Shown here: piece after piece, positions 37,640 through 45,986 of the stretch | Layout of the letters: each line of letters opens with the position of its first letter | Numbering within the stretch: position 1 is the first letter of the stretch | Assembly (NCBI GenBank): GCA_049513815.1 | Contig: JBEKVR010000014.1 | Location: 1 to 51,234, forward strand | Reading direction: 5' to 3' | DNA: 51,234 bases | From: Roseiarcus sp049513815 | Lineage (GTDB): Bacteria; Pseudomonadota; Alphaproteobacteria; Rhizobiales; Beijerinckiaceae | Translations under genes and position numbers: made by a program | Notes under the pieces: model-generated | The model's input: the letters and a program-made list of their open reading frames with translations, nothing else | What the model was told of the DNA's origin: nothing | Database searches by the model: none

Positions 37640-37769
37640 GGCGCTTTGCGACTATCCGCGCCATGAACTCGCCGGCGTCATGCTTCCGCTTGCGGCCGTC
37701 GAAGCACAGCGCGAACGCGAGCGCATCCGCGAGGTCTTCAGGCGTCGCGGGCGTGAGGTCGTCGAGCAT
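37640..37769 (-). pseudogene. N-terminal fragment of a repeated small gene
   Basis: The minus strand encodes PEDLADALAFALCFDGRKRK and then D-A-G and IVAKRL, very close to the intact paralogue at 38639-39022 (PEDLADALAFALRFDGRKRK). After IVAKRL the similarity ends, at the bacterioferritin boundary. Together with the fragment at 36998-37075 it reads as one gene interrupted by about 560 bases. The open frame runs on into the end of bfr and would not give a normal product. Confidence 0.65.
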
Positions 37770-37850
37770 GCCAGCGAAGATCGCCGGCTCAAGAAAACAG
37801 GGCAAAAACGGGGAGCCGGACTGCCTGGCGGCGGAGGGTAGTTTTGACAG

Positions 37851-38401
37851 TCAGGCGCCTTGGCGCCACCACCAGGGCCCCGGCGCACACGAGGCGGCGA
37901 GCGCGATGCAGATCGCGTCCTGTGCAGCTCGACGACGCGGGCGGTCGCCTCCGCTGGCCTCGTCAACGGCGTCTCGACGCCGTCGCGCAACAGCTTCTCC
38001 CGTTGTGCGTGATACTTGGCGAGCGCTTCCGGTTCCCCAGCAAAAGCGTTCTCGGCCGCCCGATGGCACTCGAGCTCCGCCTCGTCGACGGCCTCTTCCC
38101 ATTCGGGATGCGCGTAAGCGCGCCGGGTCAGGCGGTTCGGTTCAAAAGCGCAGGTCATAGAGCCGCGCAGCGCCGCAGCCTTCAGCGCGCGGAAGATGAT
38201 CGGATGCCATTCGGATTCGGCTAGGCCACCCGAAAATCGCCCATGCGCGCGAAGCCGACGATCAAATTCCCGGAACGCCGCCGCGCGCACATAATCTCTA
38301 CTCGGAAGATGGGCGACCATACACGGCCCCAACACGAAAGCCGCGCTTGTGCGACCGCGCTCGCAAAACGTCAACCCATCCGCGACCGGACGTAACGTCA
38401 C
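37851..38401 (-). pseudogene. Frameshifted hypothetical gene
   Basis: From the ATG at 38401 the frame encodes a normal-looking protein (MTLRPVADGLTFCERGRTSA, then balanced charged segments including REKLLRDGVETPL) for about 160 residues. Near 37918-37930, after VVELHR, the protein-like signal moves to another frame that encodes DAICIALAASCAPGPWWWR and stops at 37851. The original frame continues as an Arg/Pro-rich tail to 37652. I infer a single-base shift. The family is not recognised. Confidence 0.5.
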
Positions 38402-38638
38402 GGTCGCGGGGAGCGATTAACGATCAAAAAGAGCGCAGCGTGCGGGAGCCGGTGCGCTGATGCCGACCGGCGAGAACAGGACAAGAGCAGCCCCACGCCA
38501 CGGGCTGCGATCGATCGCCGCCAGCTGGAACTCGACGGCGACAACAACTTTGCAGCAGCGGAAAGTTGTAGCGACCGCGGCTTGCACCGATGCAGAAAAG
38601 TCACGCCACCGCAGATAGTCTTTGCGACGGCGCTTTTG

Positions 38639-39022
38639 CTATTGCAGCCAACTTCTTAGGCTGTAAACTTGCAACAATTCGTCGCGCACTCTCGTAGCGC
38701 ATGTTCCTCCCACGAATTTGGCCGCTCTTCGGAGCGGCCTTCTTCTGACGGGGACATCGCTTACAACAGACACGGGACGGCTGACGGCGATCAGCCCTAT
38801 TGCCCGAAATGTCCGCGTCCCAGCGTCGGCAGCCGGCGGTTTCTTCATGACGACGAATCCGGCGCGCTCCAGGTGCTCGACGAGGCGCCGTGCCACGATC
38901 GCCGCCGTGATCTTCCCGGAGTCGCGCTTCCGCTTGCGGCCGTCGAAGCGCAGCGCGAACGCGAGGGCGTCGGCGAGGTCTTCGGGCTTCGCGGATGTCA
39001 GGCGGTCTGAGGGGTCGGACAT
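38639..39022 (-). CDS. Intact copy of a repeated small element gene, unknown
   Basis: The 127-residue protein starts at the ATG at 39022 (MSDPSDRLTS). Its conserved part is PEDLADALAFALRFDGRKRK, followed by IVARRLVEHLERAGFVVMKK. Two fragments of a paralogue lie either side of bacterioferritin. The basic, amphipathic helices suggest a small DNA-interacting or phage regulatory protein, but I recognise no domain. After residue 62 the sequence is Arg-rich and may be less constrained. Confidence 0.6.
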   Translation of the reverse strand: MSDPSDRLTSAKPEDLADALAFALRFDGRKRKRDSGKITAAIVARRLVEHLERAGFVVMKKPPAADAGTRTFRAIGLIAVSRPVSVVSDVPVRRRPLRRAAKFVGGTCATRVRDELLQVYSLRSWLQ

Positions 39023-39195
39023 ATGGTAGACGGTAGCGTTACGGCGAGAACAATACAAGAACGCGAGTGCGCAAGGTGCGGGCTTGCCGAAACCCGCTGT
39101 CTGGCGCGATGTTCCATTGGCCGCCTTGGTCGCCTGCCCGTAGATTTGCTGCGAGTTTGAGGTGGCCCGGGGATCGAATTTGAGAGCGGAAAATC

Positions 39196-39210
39196 GGGGG
39201 GGGGGGGGGG
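39196..39210 (+). repeat. Homopolymer run of 15 G upstream of a membrane-protein gene
   Basis: Fifteen consecutive G residues end 6 bases before the ATG at 39217. Such tracts slip during replication. A GTG at 39162 and a TTG at 39180 open a frame through the tract that is one base out of phase with the gene. A tract of 14 or 17 G would fuse it in frame. See findings. Confidence 0.9.
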
Positions 39211-39216
39211 CCGGAG

Positions 39217-40032
39217 ATGCCAAAGGACAAGAGCGAGGCCGCCGACGCTCCAGAGGCAACCGACGGCGCCCAAAAATCCGACGCCACCATTGAGGTGGCC
39301 GCAGCAGAAATAGCCACAAAGAAACAACATCAAAACGTCAGTTACATACTCGCGCGTGCCATAGATGCGCGTTCGCCCTTTCCGCTGCTATCTCTTTTCA
39401 AGCTCGCAGCTCTACCAAGGAAAGGCGATCTTCTCAACGTCCAGGTTTCGACTGGATCTGTGGTAGGCTATAGAGTTGAATGGGTCAACTTCAATCCGTA
39501 CGTCGAATATCAGATTACAATTGGCTGTCTTCCGCCTGACGTCCCTTCCGTCCCTTCAGAGACTACAAAACCCGCGATTGACGATCTTAAGGAGCGAATG
39601 GACAACGTGGTAAAAGCCCAACTTCAGGTCTTTGAACGAGGACAAGCGTTTTCTAACGCCATGATATTGGCCGGCTATGCTGGCATTTTTGGATTATGGT
39701 CTCTGAGTAAGGACACGCTGACAAATAATACCATTGATACTGTTGCTGTTCTCGTAGGACTTTCCATTGTTATATATGTGACTTGGGAACTCTACGCGAT
39801 GATTTTGCGAGCGAATTCACATTTCCGGTTTCAGAAACTGATAGGCAAGCAACCTGCAGAATTCTTCAAATTAGCAATCGATTATGACAGTGAACAGCAA
39901 CTTATCGGCGCACGAGTCGCGGTCCACTGGAGGTTTGCCGTTATTCCGTCAATTATTCTCGCCTATGCCGGCGCGCTTATTTTGCTCTACAATTTTGCGG
40001 CCAATCTTCTTGGATTTCACCTATGGCCGTAG
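39217..40032 (+). CDS. AT-rich three-span membrane protein, unknown (possible cargo)
   Basis: The 271-residue protein has a charged 35-residue start, a soluble domain to about 140 (including VSTGSVVGYRVEWVNFNPYV), then hydrophobic spans near 146-163, 173-197 and 241-265. A 60-base sample (39661-39720) has only 28 G+C, against about 44 in parE, so the gene was probably acquired from a lower-GC source. I recognise no family. Few-span membrane proteins in satellites and prophages are often exclusion or defence proteins, but that is only a guess. The G15 tract lies directly upstream of the ribosome site GGAG. Confidence 0.75.
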   Translation: MPKDKSEAADAPEATDGAQKSDATIEVAAAEIATKKQHQNVSYILARAIDARSPFPLLSLFKLAALPRKGDLLNVQVSTGSVVGYRVEWVNFNPYVEYQITIGCLPPDVPSVPSETTKPAIDDLKERMDNVVKAQLQVFERGQAFSNAMILAGYAGIFGLWSLSKDTLTNNTIDTVAVLVGLSIVIYVTWELYAMILRANSHFRFQKLIGKQPAEFFKLAIDYDSEQQLIGARVAVHWRFAVIPSIILAYAGALILLYNFAANLLGFHLWP

Positions 40033-40134
40033 GCTGACATCAGCTTAGACGGTCAGCCTAGATTGGCCTCGCACCCAGTCCTACAGCGCGCCTGCCCGCT
40101 GCCCTCCAGCTTCGTCGCCATCGTTCACAAGGCG

Positions 40135-40494
40135 CTATTTTGCCTGATCGTCTGAGTCTTTTACGACCTTGAGATGCGAGGGCTTAGGTCCGGGTTGCGG
40201 CGCGCGCCACGCGCCTTCGATTCCCTCCCTTACAGTCTCGGAAAAACCCTTTAGCCGCATTGCTATGTGCTCCCGATCGACGCCAAATTCCGACAGATTG
40301 AGGCAATCGGCGAACGCGGCTATTTCCAACGGGTCGATCACTTTCGATTGAGCAAGCGTAGCAATAACGGCAAGAAGCTTGAGATCTGAGCTGGTCCCCT
40401 CCGCGACGATCGCTTGACCGAGATTCGCAACCGCTTCCCGTAGAGCGCGGACGTCGTTCCTCAGGTTCTCGACGACGTCTGTAGCGTGATCCAT
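40135..40494 (-). CDS. Small helical element protein, unknown
   Basis: The 119-residue protein starts MDHATDVVENLRNDVRALRE and has a long early coiled-coil-like helix. A globular region with FADCLNLSEFGVDREHIAMR follows. GAGGACAG just upstream of the ATG at 40494 supports this start over one 19 codons earlier. It lies downstream of the tape-measure gene on the same strand. The function is unknown. Confidence 0.65.
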   Translation of the reverse strand: MDHATDVVENLRNDVRALREAVANLGQAIVAEGTSSDLKLLAVIATLAQSKVIDPLEIAAFADCLNLSEFGVDREHIAMRLKGFSETVREGIEGAWRAPQPGPKPSHLKVVKDSDDQAK

Positions 40495-40692
40495 CGCTCT
40501 GTCCTCGATTCGGCTTGCTCCATCGTACACGTCTAAGCCCTTGGTCCACACAACCGCGCTCCGGCGCAGTCCCCTCTTTCCATACTGTCTGCCTTCGACT
40601 CCGCTACGCCGGAAGCCGCGCGCGGCGAGCCGGAGAGCGCCGGTGCCGCGAGCGACGGGGTGCCCCTGCGGCCGCCTTCTGATCCTGGTCGC

Positions 40693-43140
40693 TCATCGCC
40701 GCAGCCCCCGTAGTCCAAGGTGTGCGCCGTTGCGCACCGCGTGATCTACGGCCTTCAACAACCTGCCGCCGTTGCTGTTAAGCAAGCGTTCAAAGCCGGA
40801 GTCGTCATACGGGCTGTTGTGGAAATGTACCGTCGGCGCGACGGTGACTGATCGGCCGCCATCGCCGCTGAAGCCGCCGCCGGCCATGAACGAACGGAAC
40901 TCGTCGGCGACGCCGCCCCGCTGCGGGACGATCATCTCGCCGGCATGAATGCCGGCGATCATATCGCGCGGCACCGACCACGCGCCGGTGTCGTAGAGCA
41001 TGCCCTCGACGGCGGTCACCGTGCCCATCGCCGCCGCGCCGAAGGCGGGCGCGGCCGGCCCGACCGTCGGCGCCATGAAGGCCGTGACGCCGGCGAAGGT
41101 CTGTGCAGCTGCGGTCGCGATGCTATGCAACGCAGAGTCGATCCACGACAGTGCGCCGGCCGCGCTCGCACTCTGATCGGCGGCGGCGATCGTTGTCGCG
41201 CCGGTGACATGCGCGGCGACGACGGCGGCGTTCTCGCCGATCGCCTTGATCGACCACTTGATGGCGTCCTCGATCATTCCCGCCGTCATCTTCTTGAAGG
41301 CTTGGCCCATCGTCTCCGTCCCGCGAAGAAGCGAATCGACCTGGCCGTTGATCGCGTCCGACATCTTGTCGGCGGCGACTTTCCAGGATGCAGCGGCTTC
41401 CTCGGCAGCCTTGGTCTGCGCATCCGCCTCTTTCTTGGCGATCTCGGCGAACGCGTTCAGCTCCTTTTCCTCGATTGTCGCGCGCTGAGTGGCCGATAGA
41501 TTGGTCGCCTCGAGCGCCTTCTGCGTCGCGTCGGCGACGGCGGCGGCCTCTTTCTCAAGGGCGGCGATGGTCTGCTGCGCCACCTGCTGCGCCGTGATCT
41601 GATGGAGCCGCAGAGCGTTGTTGATTGCGTCTTCGGCCGACGTCGCGTCGCGTTTGGCCGCATCAAATGCGCCATCGAACGCGCTCTTGATCGCCTCCGC
41701 GGCCTGCCTCGCCTGCTCCTTGACGCCGCCAAGATCCATCTGCGGCACATTGGGCTTGCCGGCCGCCCCGGAGGACCAGTTCGAGTCCAACCCCCCATAT
41801 TTGTCCGCGTTCGACTTCGCCGACGAAAGCTCGGCGAGTTCCTTGCGCGCGGCCTCAGCGGCGTCGTGGACGCCCTGCAATCGCAGCGCGAGCCGCGTGC
41901 CCGCCTCGTCGAGCGTTCCGAAGGCCGCCGCGCCCTCCGTCGCGGCGTGTCTGAAGGCGTCGACGTAATCGCCCGTCAGGAACTGAAATCCTCGCACCAT
42001 GTCGTCGACGACCCACTTCGTCTCAGCGTCGAGCTTCTGGTAATCGTCGATCAGCTTGCCAATGTCCTTGAAGACCTGCGGTTCAAGCAAATCCCACGCG
42101 TCGGCGATGCGCACGCATGCCGCGGCAGTCGTCTCGCCGAGCGTGATCGCCCCGCTGCCAAGCGCGTTGAACGCCGCCTCTATTTCGCCCGGCGAAATAC
42201 TGGCGACGAACCGCGTCAACTGCTGTGTCGCGAGGTCAATCGGGCCGTTGACCGCGGCGAAGATGCGCTGCGAAAGCCCCTTCCAAGCGTCCGCCAGCAG
42301 GACGAGATCCTCGTACGTCCGGGCGAAGGCCTCGACCTGCGACCCCGCCATGATGACGCCGGTCGCCTCGATCGCGCGGTTGAGTTCTTCGATGCCCTCG
42401 CGGCCGCGATCGAGATACGGGATCATGTCGGCGCCGGAACGGCCGAGCAGCGCCTGCATCGCGGCGGTCTTGTTCGCGCCGTCGGCGTAGCGCGACGTCG
42501 CGGCGGCGAGCATCTCAAGCTGACCAGTCATTGACGCGGCGCGGAATTGCTGCACATCGACGCCCAGCGCGTGAAGTGCAGCGGCTGCCGGCGAGGACTT
42601 CTCCGCAGTCTTGGCGAGACTGAGTTGCAGGCGATCCATCTGCATCTGCATTTCGCCGAAATCGACGCCTGCCAGCTTGGCCTCGGCGCCAAGCATTTGG
42701 ATCTGCTCGGGAGTGGCGCCGAACTTGGCGGCGACCTGTTCGATCTTCTCCGCCGCTTCGGTCGTTTCGCTGATCCAATCTTTGATCGCCTCCACCGAGA
42801 ACGCGATCCCGGCGAGCTCGGCCATATGTTTTAGAGAATCACCAAGCGAGCCGATGGAAATCGACGCCTCGCCGATGCCCGCGCCAGCTTCCTTTCCGAC
42901 GCCGCCGAGTTCGGTCTTAAGTTCGGAAACATGCCCCTTGGCCGCGGTGAGCGCGGCGCCGGCTGCGAGAACCTTCTGGCCGAGATCGGAATCGGCCGCC
43001 GCGCCCGTCGCCTGCATCTCGCGCGCCAGCGCGCGCAGCTCCGCCGTCGCCGCCTTGACCTGTGCCTGGGTGACCGCCAGGGCGGCCTCAAGGCCTCCCG
43101 TGTCCGCGCCAAAGCTCACAAAAACGGAGCTGTCTGCCAT
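40693..43140 (-). CDS. Phage tail tape-measure protein
   Basis: An 815-residue, Ala-rich, largely helical protein that sets tail length in long-tailed phages. The N-terminus (MADSSVFVSFGADTGGLEA) and N-terminal helical repeats are typical. Hydrophobic stretches lie around 640-720, and the end carries the conserved MLYDTGAWSVPRDMIAGIHA and AGEMIVPQRGG segments followed by a VAPTVHFHNSP motif. The length would suit a tail of roughly 110-120 nm, if the usual 1.5 angstrom per residue holds. No other tail or head gene neighbours it, which is unusual for an intact prophage. Confidence 0.88.
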   Translation of the reverse strand: MADSSVFVSFGADTGGLEAALAVTQAQVKAATAELRALAREMQATGAAADSDLGQKVLAAGAALTAAKGHVSELKTELGGVGKEAGAGIGEASISIGSLGDSLKHMAELAGIAFSVEAIKDWISETTEAAEKIEQVAAKFGATPEQIQMLGAEAKLAGVDFGEMQMQMDRLQLSLAKTAEKSSPAAAALHALGVDVQQFRAASMTGQLEMLAAATSRYADGANKTAAMQALLGRSGADMIPYLDRGREGIEELNRAIEATGVIMAGSQVEAFARTYEDLVLLADAWKGLSQRIFAAVNGPIDLATQQLTRFVASISPGEIEAAFNALGSGAITLGETTAAACVRIADAWDLLEPQVFKDIGKLIDDYQKLDAETKWVVDDMVRGFQFLTGDYVDAFRHAATEGAAAFGTLDEAGTRLALRLQGVHDAAEAARKELAELSSAKSNADKYGGLDSNWSSGAAGKPNVPQMDLGGVKEQARQAAEAIKSAFDGAFDAAKRDATSAEDAINNALRLHQITAQQVAQQTIAALEKEAAAVADATQKALEATNLSATQRATIEEKELNAFAEIAKKEADAQTKAAEEAAASWKVAADKMSDAINGQVDSLLRGTETMGQAFKKMTAGMIEDAIKWSIKAIGENAAVVAAHVTGATTIAAADQSASAAGALSWIDSALHSIATAAAQTFAGVTAFMAPTVGPAAPAFGAAAMGTVTAVEGMLYDTGAWSVPRDMIAGIHAGEMIVPQRGGVADEFRSFMAGGGFSGDGGRSVTVAPTVHFHNSPYDDSGFERLLNSNGGRLLKAVDHAVRNGAHLGLRGLRR

Positions 43141-43417
43141 CGTTCATGCCTTTCGAAGTCGCGCACGCCGCCAACACGGCGAGCGGAATGATTTTTGGCC
43201 GACGGCGTCGCGCTCACTGATTTCGCGGCGTCGCCGAACATTACGAAGTTCCGTCCTTCACTCGCGATGGCCGCCGCCAGCCGTCTCCAGAATAGCCTTC
43301 GGGGGCGCCCCGCAAGGAAGGGCGCCCCCGCTCGCTCGCTGCTCCGCGCGGGTGCTCCACCGATCAACCGCCATGAACTGGCCGACGGAACCGGAGCAGC
43401 GATCAATCGATCCATCC

Positions 43418-43813
43418 TCAGCGCTGAGACTTCGCGCGAATTGCGCGGACGTTTCGGTCGTTCAGATCGCCGATCTCCCGCCCGTAGCGTAAATGCATTG
43501 CGTTGGAGACCATGCGAGCGACGACGGGATCGAAAGCTACATCAGCCTTGGCGTTCACGATCATCGGCGCGCGCGATTGACGGATTTCCACGTTCCGGCT
43601 CGCCGGCGATCTGCCGACCGCCAGCATCGCGGACGCGCGCGCCGCTGCGACGCGATCTTTCCAAGAGATCTCATCGCGCGGATCGAGGATCGAGACCTTA
43701 GGATGCACCACAACCGAGGCCATGCCGTAGCTAGCGAGACCCCGCTTTGCCCGCACATAGGCCTTCAGGTCTTCCGCCTCTCGATCAAGTGGATCAGCAA
43801 ATCTCGTTCTCAT
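43418..43813 (-). CDS. Element protein of unknown function (131 aa)
   Basis: A basic soluble protein starting MRTRFADPLDREAEDLKAYV with the compact segment SYGMASVVVHPKVSILDPRD. A later DPVVARMVSNAMHLRYGREI looks like a paired helix. No domain is recognised. It is 12 bases downstream of the 255-residue gene and about 280 bases upstream of the tape-measure gene, so it belongs to the leftward cluster. Confidence 0.7.
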   Translation of the reverse strand: MRTRFADPLDREAEDLKAYVRAKRGLASYGMASVVVHPKVSILDPRDEISWKDRVAAARASAMLAVGRSPASRNVEIRQSRAPMIVNAKADVAFDPVVARMVSNAMHLRYGREIGDLNDRNVRAIRAKSQR

Positions 43814-43825
43814 AGCCCTTGCTCC

Positions 43826-44593
43826 TCAAACCGCGCGAAAATCGCTCGTGCTCTGCTTCTCCGCCGCGCGCAACAGCGCGTCGCTGGGCTTCCGCCAGGA
43901 CTCGGGCATGATCGTTGGCGGCGCATGCCCGCATTCGATCGCCCAGTCGACGACTCGTCGCAGCTCGCTCCAACTTAGGCAGGGCGCCGCGAGGCTGGTC
44001 ATCATCACCGGCTTGAGGCCGGCCCACAGCACGCCCTGCGACTCGAGGGCCCGCGCAAAAAGCGCGTGGGCGTGGATCGCCTCGCCCAGCTCGATCAACG
44101 CGTCGACATAGCGACGCGCCACTCGCGAATATTCGCCGCGCACGGCGTCACAGTACTTGCGCGAGCCGGCAATCAGCGCCGCCTCGTAATGCGATCTTCC
44201 GCCGCCAGGCGGAGGATCGGTCAGCAAGGCGATCGCCTCCTGAATGGCCGACGACTCAAGATCGATTTCGGCCAGCTCCGCCAAATCAGGGTTACGGCGC
44301 GGCTGCGGCTTGGGGCGCTCGGCCGGCGCTTGGTCGCCTAGATCGTCGACCAGATCGCGCACCACCTTCTCGAATTGCACCTGCTTTGGCGTCGGAGGGT
44401 TCGGCGGAGGAGCATATTCGATTGCCGCGGCGGCAAACACGCCGCTCTTGTTGGCGCGGCTCATCGCCGCGGCGGTGCGCGGCGCGAGGGCAACCTGCTT
44501 GGCGCGAAGCTCATTCAGGCGGTCCGAGAGTTTGAAGAATTCTGGCGCGACGTCGCGAAACTTCGGGAGTTGCTTTTCGGCGTGCGTTGGCAT
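43826..44593 (-). CDS. Element protein of unknown function (255 aa)
   Basis: The protein starts MPTHAEKQLPKFRDVAPEFF with an AGGAGG site at ideal distance, which selects this ATG over one 55 codons earlier. It is helical, with a central Pro-rich linker (PAERPKPQPRRNPDLAELAE). The second half is compact (YSRVARRYVDALIELGEAIH, then CLSWSELRRVVDWAIECGHA). No family is recognised. It sits between the small-terminase-like region and the tape-measure gene, so a structural or assembly role is possible but unproven. Confidence 0.7.
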   Translation of the reverse strand: MPTHAEKQLPKFRDVAPEFFKLSDRLNELRAKQVALAPRTAAAMSRANKSGVFAAAAIEYAPPPNPPTPKQVQFEKVVRDLVDDLGDQAPAERPKPQPRRNPDLAELAEIDLESSAIQEAIALLTDPPPGGGRSHYEAALIAGSRKYCDAVRGEYSRVARRYVDALIELGEAIHAHALFARALESQGVLWAGLKPVMMTSLAAPCLSWSELRRVVDWAIECGHAPPTIMPESWRKPSDALLRAAEKQSTSDFRAV

Positions 44594-44666
44594 CGGCTTC
44601 CTCCTGTTCGCAATAGTCTTGCTCGCCGACGCACCGGCTGTCGCGGCACAAAAACGGGCACAAAAA

Positions 44667-45179
44667 TTAAATGCCTTCGCGGATTTTGTGCCCCTCCTGG
44701 AGGCGGTATTTCCGCGCCAGGCGCTTGGTCCAGGCGTGTTGGTAGAAGTCTTGGACATTGGCGGCCAGCACCACGCATCTCGCCGCGCTCTGGATTTTCA
44801 TGCCCTCGCGCACGAGAGCCTCCATTTCCATTAGCGAGAGGCGATCGTCGATCGGCGGACGGCCGCTTTCTCGGCTCCTTGACGCCGGCTCCGGCGAGAC
44901 AGGATTGCCGAGCGCGCCGTGACGCGCCAGCTCGTCAGCGACCGCTGCGCGATGTTCTCTTGCCGACTCTTGCGCCCAATCGGGAGTCTGCTGGCCTTGT
45001 GACTCGCCCGCGACGCAGGCTTGGAGGTCGCCGACAAGAGCCTCCAGCCGCGCCCGCGGCATCTCGCGAGCGATGGCGAGGATAAGATCGTCGACAGTCA
45101 CGGTGCCGAGCCTGGCGCGGTCTGCGCCTGGCGCTCGCGGTGGCGAACTCAACGATTCCAGTTCGTCTTGCTCAACCAA
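44667..45179 (-). CDS. Element protein of unknown function (about 170 aa)
   Basis: The start is taken as TTG at 45179, after which the sequence LVEQDELESLSSPP begins a normal soluble protein; the earlier in-frame codons encode an Arg-rich non-protein-like leader. The C-terminal 55 residues (LSLMEMEALVREGMKIQSAA, then QHAWTKRLARKYRLQEGHKI) are the most protein-like part and strongly basic. No domain is recognised. It lies leftward of the small-terminase-like gene. Confidence 0.55.
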   Translation of the reverse strand: MVEQDELESLSSPPRAPGADRARLGTVTVDDLILAIAREMPRARLEALVGDLQACVAGESQGQQTPDWAQESAREHRAAVADELARHGALGNPVSPEPASRSRESGRPPIDDRLSLMEMEALVREGMKIQSAARCVVLAANVQDFYQHAWTKRLARKYRLQEGHKIREGI

Positions 45180-45403
45180 GATGGAACCTCGAATTGAACG
45201 TTGGTGACTGAGACTCCGATCGCCGGCGCACATGAGAGCGCGTGGCGAACTCACGCCGCAATTTGCTTCGCGCGGTTGGGCGCGCGGGCGGAATATTCTT
45301 CTCGAAATTTTTTGCGCATCTGCGGTTAGCCCAACCAATTGAGCCTATCTGACGGCTTGGCAGAAGCCCGCGACCTCGCGCGGGCGCGGCTCCTTCTCGA
45401 CTC

Positions 45404-45778
45404 TCACGACTGCCGTTCCGCGCTTTCGAGCAGCGCACAACCTTCGCCAGCGAATAGGTCGGAAGCCCGCGAGCCCGAAACAGAGAGGCAGGTTGAAGCG
45501 CTGTGTTTGATTCGGGCCCGTATGGTCTTTTCTGATATTTTATCAGCGCGCCCCACGGGGTCAGCCCGCTCGCGTAGTGCGTGCTGCTCAGCGCGGTCGA
45601 AGACCGCGATCAGCATCCGAAGCGCTCGAAAATCGCCAGCACGGGCGTCGTCGAATAGAGCCGCCAGCGTCGCTGGTGGCGTGAGGTGTTCGACCGCCGC
45701 GAGCAGTTCTTCGCGCCGAAGATCCCCCGACAGTCTCGGTGGACGTCCCGCGCCTGGTCGCGCCCCGCCGTGGCTCAC
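45404..45778 (-). CDS. Small-terminase-like DNA-packaging protein (tentative)
   Basis: A 124-residue protein whose start SHGGARPGAGRPPRLSG is the basic GARPGAGRP motif common at the N-terminus of phage small terminase and related packaging proteins. A helical middle (REELLAAVEHLTPPATLAALF) follows. GTG start with GGAGG upstream. The large terminase, normally next, is absent. Small terminase without large terminase is typical of satellites that redirect a helper's packaging. The motif also occurs in other proteins, so this is tentative. Confidence 0.5.
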   Translation of the reverse strand: MSHGGARPGAGRPPRLSGDLRREELLAAVEHLTPPATLAALFDDARAGDFRALRMLIAVFDRAEQHALRERADPVGRADKISEKTIRARIKHSASTCLSVSGSRASDLFAGEGCALLESAERQS

Positions 45779-45986
45779 GTCGGCCTCCGGCTGAAGATCA
45801 AACCCATTTCCGACCCTCCAATCCCGCCGCCGAAACTTGAAAACCTGTCAATCAAGAGCGAAATCAAACCTTTGGCTGCCAGAAAAATTTTCGCGCGTAG
45901 GGGTGTAAGCGGTTGCAAGGCCCGAAGGTCCCCAACTTTTGACCCCCCTGCCCCATCCCTCGCGGACGGCCTGATTGCTTCACGGT

